Origin: Anaerolineae bacterium
Lineage (GTDB): Bacteria > Chloroflexota > Anaerolineae > JACIWR01
Assembly (NCBI GenBank): GCA_021162125.1
Contig: JAGGZG010000117.1
Coordinates: 1-18,613 of the forward strand
Length of the DNA stretch: 18,613 nucleotides
Direction: 5' to 3'
The position numbers were made by a program, and so were the translations under genes. Positions within the stretch are counted from its first letter, which is position 1. The number at the start of each line of letters is the position of its first letter. A model generated the notes under the pieces. The model was not told the DNA's origin. It worked only from the letters and a program-made list of their open reading frames with translations, and did no database searches. Below are positions 6,554 through 14,178 of the stretch, one piece after another.

Positions 6554-8272
6554 TTAAGAATACCCGGGCGCGGGGACAATTATCCGCCCTACTCTGTCCA
6601 AATGTTCACGTACTGCTCCCATGCGCGGCAGACGAACGGTGAACACGCTTCCCTTCCCCACTTCGCTTTCCACGGTCACCGTGCCTCGGTGCGCCTCAAT
6701 GACGTTGTAGGTGATAAACAAACCTATCCCCAAGCCACGCACGGTGCCATTTTCCACCTTGGTGGTGAACCCCGGCTCAAAGATGCGCTCCAGATACGCC
6801 TCTGGAATGCCGCAACCCGTGTCGGCGACCTGCACCTCCACTCCACCAGTTTTCCACACCTCCGTACCGACACGCATCCCGATAGGCAGGCGACGGGTTG
6901 TCACCCGGAGCTCGGGCCTGGGCGGAGGCGGGCTCATGCACCGAATCGCCTCTAATGCGTTGAGGAACAGGTTCAGAAAAGCCTGCTGGAGATGGGAGCC
7001 GCTACCGAAGATGAACGGTAAGTCGTCGTCAAAGTCGCGTACGATACGTACGCCATCGCGCTCGGCCTGGCCCGCGACCAGGCGCAATGCCTCATCAAGC
7101 ACGAGATGGATGTCGGTTGATTCGTGGCCCACAGTCGAGGACGGCCTGGCGAAATCGGTGAAACGACGGACGATGTCGGCGATACGTCGCGCACTGCTGA
7201 CGATTTTCCGCAAGTCCTCGGCTTCATCTGGTCTCAGGCCTGGCCTGGATAGCAGGAGCTGAGCGTGGCCCAGTACCACGGACAAAGGATTATTGAGTTC
7301 GTGGGCCACCCCATCGGCCAACGCGCCAGCAGCGGCCATCCGCGCCGAGCGCAGCAATTGAGCTTGTGTGCGCCGCAATTCGGCGAGTTGTTCCTGCGTC
7401 TGCCGAAAGAGACGGGCTTTCTCCACCGCCGATGCTACCTGATCCGCGATCTGCCGCAGGATGTAGAGGTCGTCTTCACAGAACTGTTCCGCCTGCTTTC
7501 TCCCCACGTTCAAGGTGCCAATCACTTCACCTTTAGAAATCAGGGGAATCACAGCCACCGTGCGAATCACATCGTCAAACAGAACTCTCATCGCCGCTGA
7601 ATTCTCAGCCGAGTCCAGGTGAATTATTTGCAGTTCATCCGTCCGGCTCGGCCACGGATAATCGGCGGGAAGAACTGTACCCTGCTCTGGGCTGCCTATG
7701 GTGGCCAGCAAGCACAGGTTTTGTCCATCACGAGCCCGACCGACTATGCTTGCCTGATCGAAGTTCACCAACTGCTGCGCCTCACGGATAAAATCTTCCC
7801 ACACCTCACTAACGTCCAAGCTGGAGTTGATAATCCGCGTAAGTTCGCCCAGCACGGCGATTTCCCTGGTTCGTTGCGCAGCCTCCCGCTCCAGACGTAT
7901 CTTCTCCAGCGCCCGGCGCACGGTCATCGCCATCTGATTGAAATCGAATGGCTTGGTAATGTAATCCACTGCCCCATGGCGAATGGCACTCATCGCCGAC
8001 TCCATGGAGCCAAACGCGGTGATGACAATAACCCGCGTATCAGGACAATGCTGCTGGACGTATTCCATCACCTGAAAGCCGTCCACGGTTGGCATGGACA
8101 GGTCAGTAATCACCAGGTCGAAGCTTTGTTCGTGGAGATATTGGATGGCGGCCTGCCCCCCCTCAGCCATGACGACGTGGACGTACCCCTCACTGCCCAG
8201 CAGGTACCCCATGTAATCGCGCATACCCAGCTCGTCGTCCACGACGAGGATGGTACTATCCTCGATTCGCAT
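6554..8272 (-). CDS. Response regulator-GAF-histidine kinase hybrid
   Basis: The 572-residue soluble protein has an N-terminal receiver (about 6-122; D12-D13, acceptor D57, T85, K107), a coiled linker, a GAF domain (about 150-285), a HisKA dimerisation helix with H324 (GVAHELNNPLSVVLGH) and a HATPase_c domain with N438 (LFLNALEAI), DTGCGIP (484-490), FEPGFTTK and GLGIGLFI. A receiver ahead of the kinase is typical of kinases that are themselves controlled by phosphorylation from another kinase. No transmembrane segment is present, so it senses cytosolic signals through GAF. ATG at 8272 is preceded by GGGGGAGG; an upstream in-frame TTG overlaps the ruvA end and is less likely. It starts 22 bp after ruvA and is followed by the cyclase response regulator. 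Confidence 0.9.
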   Translation of the reverse strand: MRIEDSTILVVDDELGMRDYMGYLLGSEGYVHVVMAEGGQAAIQYLHEQSFDLVITDLSMPTVDGFQVMEYVQQHCPDTRVIVITAFGSMESAMSAIRHGAVDYITKPFDFNQMAMTVRRALEKIRLEREAAQRTREIAVLGELTRIINSSLDVSEVWEDFIREAQQLVNFDQASIVGRARDGQNLCLLATIGSPEQGTVLPADYPWPSRTDELQIIHLDSAENSAAMRVLFDDVIRTVAVIPLISKGEVIGTLNVGRKQAEQFCEDDLYILRQIADQVASAVEKARLFRQTQEQLAELRRTQAQLLRSARMAAAGALADGVAHELNNPLSVVLGHAQLLLSRPGLRPDEAEDLRKIVSSARRIADIVRRFTDFARPSSTVGHESTDIHLVLDEALRLVAGQAERDGVRIVRDFDDDLPFIFGSGSHLQQAFLNLFLNALEAIRCMSPPPPRPELRVTTRRLPIGMRVGTEVWKTGGVEVQVADTGCGIPEAYLERIFEPGFTTKVENGTVRGLGIGLFITYNVIEAHRGTVTVESEVGKGSVFTVRLPRMGAVREHLDRVGRIIVPAPGYS

Positions 8273-8294
8273 CAGCCTCCCCCCACGCGGATCG

Positions 8295-8873
8295 CTATCC
8301 GGCAAAGTACGCCAATGCCCGGCGGATCCGCTCCTCGATGCTCAACTCTTCGTCGCGCGGCAGAGATTGCACAGCAGCCTGAGCTTCGACGATGCTGTAG
8401 CCCAAACTGGTCAGGGCGGCAATGACCTCGGCGTCGGCCTCGCTGAGCACTGGCGTGACGGCCACGCCCATCTCGGCCTGCACTTTATCTTTCAGGTGAA
8501 AGATGATTTTCTTCGCTGTTTTGGGCCCAATGCCCGGCACCCGGGCCAGGAGTTCCGCTCGCTCCTGGGCAATAGCCCGTCGCAGTGAATCGGCGGGCAT
8601 CTTGGAAAGTATGGCCAGGGCCACCCGTGGCCCCACGCCCGCAACCCCCAACAGCAACTCGAACAGGGCCAGCTCTTCCTCGCTGGCACAGCCGTAGAGA
8701 GCCAACTCGTTCTCTCGCACGTGGAGGTGGGTGAACAGCTCCACCATGCGCCCCGGGCTGGCCTGGTCGAGCGCCGGTGCCGGCACGTGTACCTTCAGGC
8801 CGACCCCGCCCACGTCCACCACCAGATAGCCACGGCCTACTGCGCTCACGCGGCCTTTCACACTGGCAATCAT
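8295..8873 (-). CDS. ruvA: Holliday junction branch-migration protein RuvA
   Basis: RuvA binds four-way DNA junctions as a tetramer and loads the RuvB motor on them, for branch migration in recombinational repair. The 192-residue length is usual. The N-terminal OB-fold begins MIASVKGRVSAVGRGYLVVDVGGVG and includes HLHVRENELALYG (49-61). Two helix-hairpin-helix motifs follow, LLGVAGVGPRVALAIL and LLARVPGIGPKTAKKII, and a C-terminal three-helix RuvB-contact domain lies at about 145-190. GGAGGG stands 3 nt before the ATG. It is 25 bp downstream of ruvC; ruvB, often adjacent in other bacteria, is not in this window. Confidence 0.96.
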   Translation of the reverse strand: MIASVKGRVSAVGRGYLVVDVGGVGLKVHVPAPALDQASPGRMVELFTHLHVRENELALYGCASEEELALFELLLGVAGVGPRVALAILSKMPADSLRRAIAQERAELLARVPGIGPKTAKKIIFHLKDKVQAEMGVAVTPVLSEADAEVIAALTSLGYSIVEAQAAVQSLPRDEELSIEERIRRALAYFAG

Positions 8874-8898
8874 TGACCCTCCTCGACGACGGTGCGGA

Positions 8899-9396
8899 TC
8901 ACTCCTGCCTGGCGAGCAAATCCATCAGGCGGGCGGAATAAAGGTGGCACACAGCCACCGCGATGGCGTCGGCCACGTCATCCGGCCGGGGCACTTCCTC
9001 CAATTCCAAGAGCAATTGTACCATCTGTTGTACCTGTGCCTTGCGTGCCCCACCGTAGCCAGTGATGGCCTGTTTGACCTCCGACGGGGTATACTCGTAG
9101 ACCGGCAATCCGGCATTCGCCGCGGCCAGAAGCGCTACGCCCCGGGCCTGCCCGACGGCCATCGCCGTGCGCACATTGCGGCTGAAGAACAGTTTTTCGA
9201 CGGCGACGGCGGCCGGCGCGTGCCGGGCGATAATAGCAGAGAGTTCCTGGTAAATCTGCCGCAGCCGTTCCGCTGGTGCAAGCTGTGCCGGGGTGGTGAT
9301 GGCTCCGTACTCCACCACAGCCAGCTCACCCTCGACCTCGCGCACCAGGCCGTATCCGGTGGTAGCCGTACCCGGATCCAAACCCAGAATCAGCAT
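8899..9396 (-). CDS. ruvC: Holliday junction resolvase RuvC
   Basis: RuvC is a dimeric, magnesium-dependent endonuclease that cuts Holliday junctions symmetrically, finishing the work of RuvAB. The 165-residue protein has the RNase H-like fold with all four catalytic acids: D7 (LGLDPGT), E67 (VAVEKLFF), D140 and D143 (PDDVADAIAVAVCH). FFSRNVRTAMAVGQARG and YTPSEVKQAITGYG are family signatures. It follows yebC by 12 bp and precedes ruvA by 25 bp, the common yebC-ruvC-ruvA order, so these three are very likely one transcript. Confidence 0.96.
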   Translation of the reverse strand: MLILGLDPGTATTGYGLVREVEGELAVVEYGAITTPAQLAPAERLRQIYQELSAIIARHAPAAVAVEKLFFSRNVRTAMAVGQARGVALLAAANAGLPVYEYTPSEVKQAITGYGGARKAQVQQMVQLLLELEEVPRPDDVADAIAVAVCHLYSARLMDLLARQE

Positions 9397-9408
9397 GATA
9401 CTGCTGCG

Positions 9409-10167
9409 CTACGCCATTTCGTGCTCATACTTGAGCATAATCTCGTCCGGGATTTCCAGGTTGGAGTACACCTCCTGCACGTCATCCAGCCCCTCCAGGG
9501 CGTCAATCAGATGCATGACCTGCATGGTCTCTTTCTCACCCAAGGACATCAGACTCTTGGGTATCATCGAGATCTGGGCCGATTCCAGGGGAATTCCCTC
9601 CGTGCGCAGGGCGTCCCGCACCTGGCTAAAGTCTCCGACGTCGGTGTATATCTCCACCAGGTCATCGCTGATGACCACATCCTCCGCGCCGGCCTCCACC
9701 GCTATCTCGAATAGCCGCTCCGGGTCGTGATCGTTGGGCTCAACAGTGAGGTAGCCTTTGGATTCGAACAGCCAGGCAACGCAACCCGTCTCCCCCAGGC
9801 TGCCCCCGTAGCGGGTGAAAATGCGGCGCACCGCCGAAACCGCCCGATTACGGTTGTCGGTGAGGACGTGCACCAATAGTGCCACTCCGTGCGGGCCGTA
9901 GCCCTCGTAGGTAATCTCTTCCAGCGCTTCGCCTTTCTCCAGACCCGCGCCGCGCCGGATGGCCCGTTCAATATTATCTTTGGGCATGTTGGCTGCTTTG
10001 GCCTTCTCGACAACCAGCCGTAGCTTAAAATTGGTTTCCAGGTCAGGGCCACCCTCACGGGCGGCAACGGCGATCTCCCTGGCCAGTTTAGTGAAGAGCT
10101 TGCCACGCTTGGCGTCAGCGGCAGCCTTTTTCCGCTTGATAGTTGACCACTTGGAGTGTCCAGACAT
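9409..10167 (-). CDS. yebC: YebC/TACO1-family protein
   Basis: The 252-residue protein starts MSGHSKWSTIKRKKAAADAKRGKLFTK, the hallmark of this family, and contains GPDLETNFKLRLVVEKAKAANMPKDNIERAI, YEGYGPHGVALLVHVLTDN and GCVAWLFESKG. Members have been described as transcription regulators, and the mitochondrial relative TACO1 as a translation factor; the exact role here is not readable from sequence. It is first in a yebC-ruvC-ruvA operon behind a good promoter at 10220-10249. AGGGGG lies about 8 nt before the ATG. The protein is full length, with no visible defect. Confidence 0.95.
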   Translation of the reverse strand: MSGHSKWSTIKRKKAAADAKRGKLFTKLAREIAVAAREGGPDLETNFKLRLVVEKAKAANMPKDNIERAIRRGAGLEKGEALEEITYEGYGPHGVALLVHVLTDNRNRAVSAVRRIFTRYGGSLGETGCVAWLFESKGYLTVEPNDHDPERLFEIAVEAGAEDVVISDDLVEIYTDVGDFSQVRDALRTEGIPLESAQISMIPKSLMSLGEKETMQVMHLIDALEGLDDVQEVYSNLEIPDEIMLKYEHEMA

Positions 10168-10219
10168 ACCCTCTACCCCCTTCTAACCTAAACGTAAAAC
10201 TTCTCTCAATGCGACTCTA

Positions 10220-10249
10220 ATTATATCACCAGGAAGAAGAACTCGCCAA
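10220..10249 (-). promoter_or_regulatory. Extended -10 promoter of the yebC-ruvC-ruvA operon
   Basis: On the minus strand -35 TTGGCG (complement of 10244-10249), an 18-bp spacer and -10 TATAAT (complement of 10220-10225) preceded by TGA give an extended -10 TGATATAAT. Transcription would start near 10213, about 45 bp before the yebC ATG. The -35 lies inside an inverted repeat at 10242-10256. Confidence 0.65.
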
Positions 10250-10256
10250 TGGCGAG
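10242..10256 (-). terminator. Hairpin, possible terminator of the DUF72 gene
   Basis: CTCGCC (10242-10247) and GGCGAG (10251-10256) form a 6-bp stem with a 3-base loop. On the minus strand it is followed by TTCTTCTTCC, a broken T-rich tract, about 95 bp after the DUF72 stop. Termination may be weak, allowing read-through. The same bases contain the -35 of the yebC promoter. Confidence 0.35.
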
Positions 10257-10351
10257 CTTTTCGGGAGTGCATTTCGACCGGGTGTGGTTAAGGATCTGCG
10301 GGAGATCGGCGGCATGGGCAGTGTACCGTTCACACGTTTTGTGGCCGCGAC

Positions 10352-11119
10352 TTACCCCAGGAGCAACTTTAGCTGCCTGGCCGTGCCCACAGCCTGGGCC
10401 TGCCAGTGGTTATTGGCGAAGGCGAAGGTCTTTTCCGCTTCTTGATCCATTTTCCGCAGCCTGGGCACCCACTCTTGCAGCTCCTCTTCGCTATAGGTGT
10501 AGTCGTAGCGTTCCCAGGCGTGCTCGTGTCTCCACCACTTCTTCGCGTTGCGCCCGTGAAAGCGCACGTAAGCCACCGGACCCGTAACCTCGACCATCGG
10601 CGGCATCAGTCCCTTGATCCGGGGTTCGTCCACGCAACAGAAGCCCAGGTTCTGCTCTCGCAAGAAGGCGAACGTCTCCGGGGTCAGCCAATCGGCACGA
10701 CGAAATTCCACCACCACGGGCAGATCCCCCAGCCGCTCACGACATCGCTTGAGGTAATCGAAATTCCCCGGCGTGGGCCGGAACGAGTATGGGAACTGGG
10801 CCAGAATGCACCCAAACTTGTCCGCTTCTAGCAGGGGGCGTAGAGCGGCGACGAACTGCGTGAATGCCTCGGCGTTGTCCTCGCGCTCGTGAGTCATGCC
10901 CTTGTAGGCTTTCACGGTAAATTGGAACCCTTCACCCGTTTTCTGAGCTATGCGCTCCAGCGTCCACGCATTAGGCAGGCGATAATACGTGAAGTTTAAC
11001 TCCGAGGCATTGAACTCCCGCGCGTAAAAGCTCAGCCACTCCTTTTTGGGCAGATCAGGGGGATAGTAGGGTCCCACCCAATCGTCATAACTGTAACCGC
11101 TCGTACCAATGTAGAACAC
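10352..11119 (-). CDS. DUF72 (YecE-like) TIM-barrel protein
   Basis: This protein of about 255 residues belongs to the DUF72 family. It begins FYIGTSGYSYDDWVGPYYPPDLP and has SELNFTYYRLP, FTVKAYKGMTHE, LAQFPYSF, VVVEFRRADWL, YVRFHGRNAKKWW and a late FANNHWQAQAV, all family signatures. The biochemical function of DUF72 is not established. GTG at 11119 is preferred because AGGGGG precedes it by about 7 nt and the protein then opens directly on the conserved block; a GTG at 11128 and a TTG at 11155 are alternatives. It sits between infA and the yebC operon with nearly 200 bp on each side, so it may be transcribed separately or as the tail of the ftsK-infA unit. Confidence 0.9.
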   Translation of the reverse strand: MFYIGTSGYSYDDWVGPYYPPDLPKKEWLSFYAREFNASELNFTYYRLPNAWTLERIAQKTGEGFQFTVKAYKGMTHEREDNAEAFTQFVAALRPLLEADKFGCILAQFPYSFRPTPGNFDYLKRCRERLGDLPVVVEFRRADWLTPETFAFLREQNLGFCCVDEPRIKGLMPPMVEVTGPVAYVRFHGRNAKKWWRHEHAWERYDYTYSEEELQEWVPRLRKMDQEAEKTFAFANNHWQAQAVGTARQLKLLLG

Positions 11120-11315
11120 TGCCTGCACCCCCTTTCCAGCAGGCGCACCAATCAACGACCACGTCCGCCAATACTGAGCTCGGATGAATTAGCGGGCCGT
11201 CAGGCGAAAACAAACGTAAAGGCTGGCGACCGAGATCACGCCTGCGGGGACGCTCAAACCAACCGCACGGGTCTCAGGCGCAGTTTCAACCGCCAGGCTG
11301 AATGACCGCGGTTAC

Positions 11316-11579
11316 CTATCGCTTATAGCGATAGACGATCCGGCCGCGAGTCAGGTCGTATGGCGAGAGCTCAACCAATACTTTGTCGCCCAACAGGATA
11401 CGGATGTAATACATCCGCATCTTGCCGGAGATGTGGGCCAACACCTCATGTCCGGTGTCCAGCTTCACACGAAACATCGCGTTGGGTAAAGTCTCGACCA
11501 CCGTGCCTCGGGCCTCGATCACGTCCTTCTTTTTTCCCTGCTTGATCCCTGGCGCTCGGTCTTTACCTTTTTTCGCCAC
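11316..11579 (-). CDS. infA: Translation initiation factor IF-1
   Basis: IF-1 occupies the 30S A site during initiation. The OB-fold core is highly conserved: KDVIEARGTVVETLPNAMF, VLAHISGKMR, YYIRILLGDKV and SPYDLTRGRIVYR. At 87 residues it is about 15 longer than the usual 72, because of a basic N-terminal tail (MAKKGKDRAPGIKQGKK). The start codon is GTG, with GGAGG 6 nt upstream, which supports the longer form; no alternative start with a ribosome-binding site lies between. It is 120 bp downstream of ftsK, away from the ribosomal-protein operon where infA usually resides, so it may be a relocated or second copy. Confidence 0.95.
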   Translation of the reverse strand: MAKKGKDRAPGIKQGKKKDVIEARGTVVETLPNAMFRVKLDTGHEVLAHISGKMRMYYIRILLGDKVLVELSPYDLTRGRIVYRYKR

Positions 11580-11671
11580 TCTTCTCCTCCGTAAACAATC
11601 AACAAGGGCTAACGAAGCTCCGCCTCAAACCGACGAGGCAAGCGCTCACCGCAGAGTACGCTGAGACCTGG

Positions 11672-11690
11672 CCTGAGCGTAGCCGAAGGA
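11672..11690 (+). repeat. Dispersed intergenic motif between ftsK and infA
   Basis: CCTGAGCGTAGCCGAAGGA, followed by ATGTCC, lies just after the ftsK stop. It closely resembles a short sequence I recall as scattered between genes in many bacterial genomes, usually written CCTGAGCGAAGTCGAAGGA. It is probably a selfish or structural repeat with no coding role. Confidence 0.45.
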
Positions 11691-11699
11691 ATGTCCAGA

Positions 11700-13937
11700 T
11701 CACAGGCTGGCGTCGAGGTCGTCTCCCAGCTCGGTCCTATACTCGCCGTCGGGCCCGCTGCGTAATACCCGCCGCGCTTTCCCGCCGGCCTCCGGCGGGC
11801 CGACGATCCCCATCTCCTCCAGTTGATCAATCAGGCGCGCCGCACGGGGGTAACCGATGCGCATCCGTCGCTGCAACAGTGACGCCGAGGCGCTGCCTGT
11901 TCGTTGCACCAAGGCAATGGCCTCTTCGATCAGATCATCTTGAGCGGGTTCAGCGGGGATTTCCTTTTCCCAGGGCACGGACTCATCGAGTTGATCCTCA
12001 GACACCCGCTCCCGCCAATACCCAACCACGGCCTCGATCTCGGCGTCTGAGACGAAGCACCCCTGTAGACGTACCAGTTTACTGGCATCCGGGGCCAGGT
12101 AGAGCATGTCCCCGCGCCCCAACAGAGTTTCCGCCCCGGCAGAATCGAGGATCACCCGCGAGTCCACCTGGCTGGTCACGGTGAAAGCGATGCGCGCCGG
12201 GAAGTTAGCTTTGATCAACCCGGTGATCACGTCCACGCTGGGCCGCTGGGTAGCGATTATCAGATGGATACCGGTGGCGCGAGCCATCTGTGCGATGCGA
12301 CAGATGGTGCGCTCGATCTCGTCCGCAGCCATGAGCATCAGGTCGGCCAACTCGTCAATGATGACCACGATGTTGGGCAAGTGCTCGCCGTGTTGAGCGC
12401 GCAAGCGACCATTGTAATCGGCCAGGTGGCGGGCACCGACGGCGGCGAATTTCTTGTAACGCTGGTCCATCTCCTGCATCACCCAGCGCAGAACGTTCAC
12501 CACACGCTCTACCTCGATCTCCACCTGGCCGTATAGGTGCGGCAAGCCGTTGAAGCGGGTCAGTTCCACCATCTTGGGATCAATCATCACCAGCCGCAGG
12601 TCTTGCGGGGTGTTGTTCATCACCAGGCAGGTGGTGATAGAGTTGATGCACACTGATTTGCCGGAACCCGTTGCCCCGGCGATGAGCAGGTGGGGCATGG
12701 TCGCCAGATCGGCAGCCACAGCTTGACCAGATACCCCCCGGCCCAAGGCGATTCTCAGGCTCGACTTGATCCGCCGAAATGCGGGAGATTCCATCACCCC
12801 GCGCAGCGGGACCAGTGAGACCTCGGCGTTGGGCACTTCGATGCCCACTATGGGCCGCCCCGGCACCGGCGCCTCGATGCGCAGGGGAGCCGCCGCCAGC
12901 GCCAGGGCCAGGTCGTTGACCAGGGCGCTAATTTTGCTGACCCGCACTTTACGGCGATGGACATCGCCATTGGCTCCCGACCGTTCCACAAAGCCCGGCT
13001 CCACTCCGAACTGAGTCACCACCGGCCCCTGGTTCACCTCCACCACGCGGGCCGGCACGCCGAAGCTGGCCAGGGTCTCCTCGATGATCTGGCAGCGCAG
13101 GCGCACGTCCGCGTCGTTATAGGTCTGGCCGGAATCGGGCACCAGCAGGTCGAGGGGTGGCAGGCGACGGTCTCGACGCCGGGGACGGGACGAGGCAACC
13201 GGCGTCTTGCCCTTCTTCTTGGTGGTGGGCGGCGTCGTGGGAGAGGGACGTGCAGACTTGGCCGAGCGTGACCGGCGCTTCTTCTTGGGGGAACTGGAGG
13301 GAGGCAAAGTAGACTGTTCGGCAGGTGTTCGTGTGGCGGTCACCCGCTCATACAACGCATTGATGCCTTTGAGTAAAGTCGCCACCGCCCGTTGCACGTC
13401 ACCCCAATCCAGGTTGAAGGCCACTACCGCGCCCATGCCCATCGCCACCAGCAACACGAGCGCAGCCAGCAGCCATCCCAGCGCGTTGCGCAACAGCACA
13501 CTCAATGCCCACCCAACGTATCCCCCACCACCCCCCTCCCGTGCCAGGCGCAGGGGGTCATCGCTGAAGGACAGCAGGTGCAACAGCGCCAACGCCGAAG
13601 CGAACATCACCTCCAAGCCGACGGCCACCTCCCAGCGCAGACCCAGCCGCGCGCCCAAATTGCGGAAGAGGAGCAGTATCCCGCCGGCGAGGAAGCTTAG
13701 AGCCACCACCAGCGCCCCCCAGCCGAAAATCCGGCGTAAGAACAGGGCCCACCAGTCGCTCAGCGCGCCAGAAGTCACCCCCAACAGCCCCAGTAGGGTG
13801 ACTGCCCCCAAAGCTATCAGGAGCAAACCCACTATCTCGCGCTGCAAGGGTTGCAGGCTAAAGTTTATCTTCTGTTGCCAGTCGCCCTTCAGGAAAGACG
13901 ACAGGCCGGTTTGTCTGGATGATCGCTTGCGTGCCAT
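11700..13937 (-). CDS. ftsK: DNA translocase FtsK/SpoIIIE
   Basis: The 745-residue protein is a septum-anchored ATP-driven DNA pump that clears chromosome ends at division. The N-terminal part (about 33-175) has four or so membrane helices. A basic, Ser/Pro/Lys/Arg-rich linker (about 200-262) follows. The motor has the FtsK alpha/beta region, Walker A GATGSGKS (421-428), Walker B IVVIIDELAD (523-532), IATQRPSVDVITG and FTVTSQVDSRVILD. The C-terminal gamma winged-helix domain (ASLLQRRMRIGYPRAARLIDQLEEMGIVGP) recognises polar DNA sequences. ATG 13937 (MARKRSS) is chosen although its GAGG is only 3 nt away; a longer in-frame version would run through palindromic repeat DNA. The linker is short compared with proteobacterial FtsK, close to SpoIIIE. 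Confidence 0.95.
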   Translation of the reverse strand: MARKRSSRQTGLSSFLKGDWQQKINFSLQPLQREIVGLLLIALGAVTLLGLLGVTSGALSDWWALFLRRIFGWGALVVALSFLAGGILLLFRNLGARLGLRWEVAVGLEVMFASALALLHLLSFSDDPLRLAREGGGGGYVGWALSVLLRNALGWLLAALVLLVAMGMGAVVAFNLDWGDVQRAVATLLKGINALYERVTATRTPAEQSTLPPSSSPKKKRRSRSAKSARPSPTTPPTTKKKGKTPVASSRPRRRDRRLPPLDLLVPDSGQTYNDADVRLRCQIIEETLASFGVPARVVEVNQGPVVTQFGVEPGFVERSGANGDVHRRKVRVSKISALVNDLALALAAAPLRIEAPVPGRPIVGIEVPNAEVSLVPLRGVMESPAFRRIKSSLRIALGRGVSGQAVAADLATMPHLLIAGATGSGKSVCINSITTCLVMNNTPQDLRLVMIDPKMVELTRFNGLPHLYGQVEIEVERVVNVLRWVMQEMDQRYKKFAAVGARHLADYNGRLRAQHGEHLPNIVVIIDELADLMLMAADEIERTICRIAQMARATGIHLIIATQRPSVDVITGLIKANFPARIAFTVTSQVDSRVILDSAGAETLLGRGDMLYLAPDASKLVRLQGCFVSDAEIEAVVGYWRERVSEDQLDESVPWEKEIPAEPAQDDLIEEAIALVQRTGSASASLLQRRMRIGYPRAARLIDQLEEMGIVGPPEAGGKARRVLRSGPDGEYRTELGDDLDASL

Positions 13938-13949
13938 CGTCCTCGCATT

Positions 13950-13966
13950 AAGACCTCCGAGGTCTT
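13950..13966. repeat. AGACCTC palindrome, copy 1
   Basis: AAGACCTC-C-GAGGTCTT is a perfect 8-bp inverted repeat 13 bp upstream of the ftsK start. A second copy of the same core lies at 14033-14049, and a shorter related core (CCTCGGAGGTC) occurs at 1790-1800. Confidence 0.6.
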
Positions 13967-14032
13967 GTGAACGCTTACCCAATGGCTTTTCTGGGCAAAT
14001 ATGGTGTGTTTTGCGTCCGCGAGGCCCCGCCG

Positions 14033-14049
14033 GAGACCTCGGAGGTCTC
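14033..14049. repeat. AGACCTC palindrome, copy 2
   Basis: GAGACCTC-G-GAGGTCTC is a perfect 8-bp inverted repeat, 83 bp from the copy at 13950-13966. The two share AGACCTC..GAGGTCT. The pair sits in the ftsK leader and could be either interspersed repeats or a paired operator. Confidence 0.6.
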
Positions 14050-14144
14050 AACTGAACCGTATTGGGATTAAATCCTCTCGTAAGTCGTGGTCTGTGGAGA
14101 ACTCAAGAACCACTAGGCCACTATCACCCTCGGTGGAAAATCGT

Positions 14145-14170
14145 ACGGCAAAAAACCCCGTACTGAAGGG
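14145..14170 (-). terminator. Weak candidate terminator of the S1 gene
   Basis: On the minus strand, just after the S1 stop, a small stem (CACCC/GGGGT or so) is followed by six T residues (complement of 14151-14156). GTACGG and CCGTAC also pair across the T run. The stem is short, so termination is uncertain and ftsK may be partly co-transcribed. Confidence 0.3.
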
Positions 14171-14178
14171 TGCGCGGT

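Noticed and set aside
7619..8425. Plus-strand open frame of 268 codons
   Set aside because: It lies opposite the kinase gene and ruvA end, which have complete, well-conserved domains.
8944..9714. Plus-strand open frame of 256 codons
   Set aside because: It is antisense to ruvC and yebC, both of which carry clear family motifs.
13938..14051. Longer FtsK start adding 38 residues
   Set aside because: The extension would be encoded by the two AGACCTC palindromes and has no family resemblance; MARKRSS is a more natural start.
13207..14055. Plus-strand open frame of 282 codons opposite the ftsK N-terminus
   Set aside because: It is Arg/Ser/Pro-rich shadow coding; the minus frame has membrane helices and the FtsK domain order.
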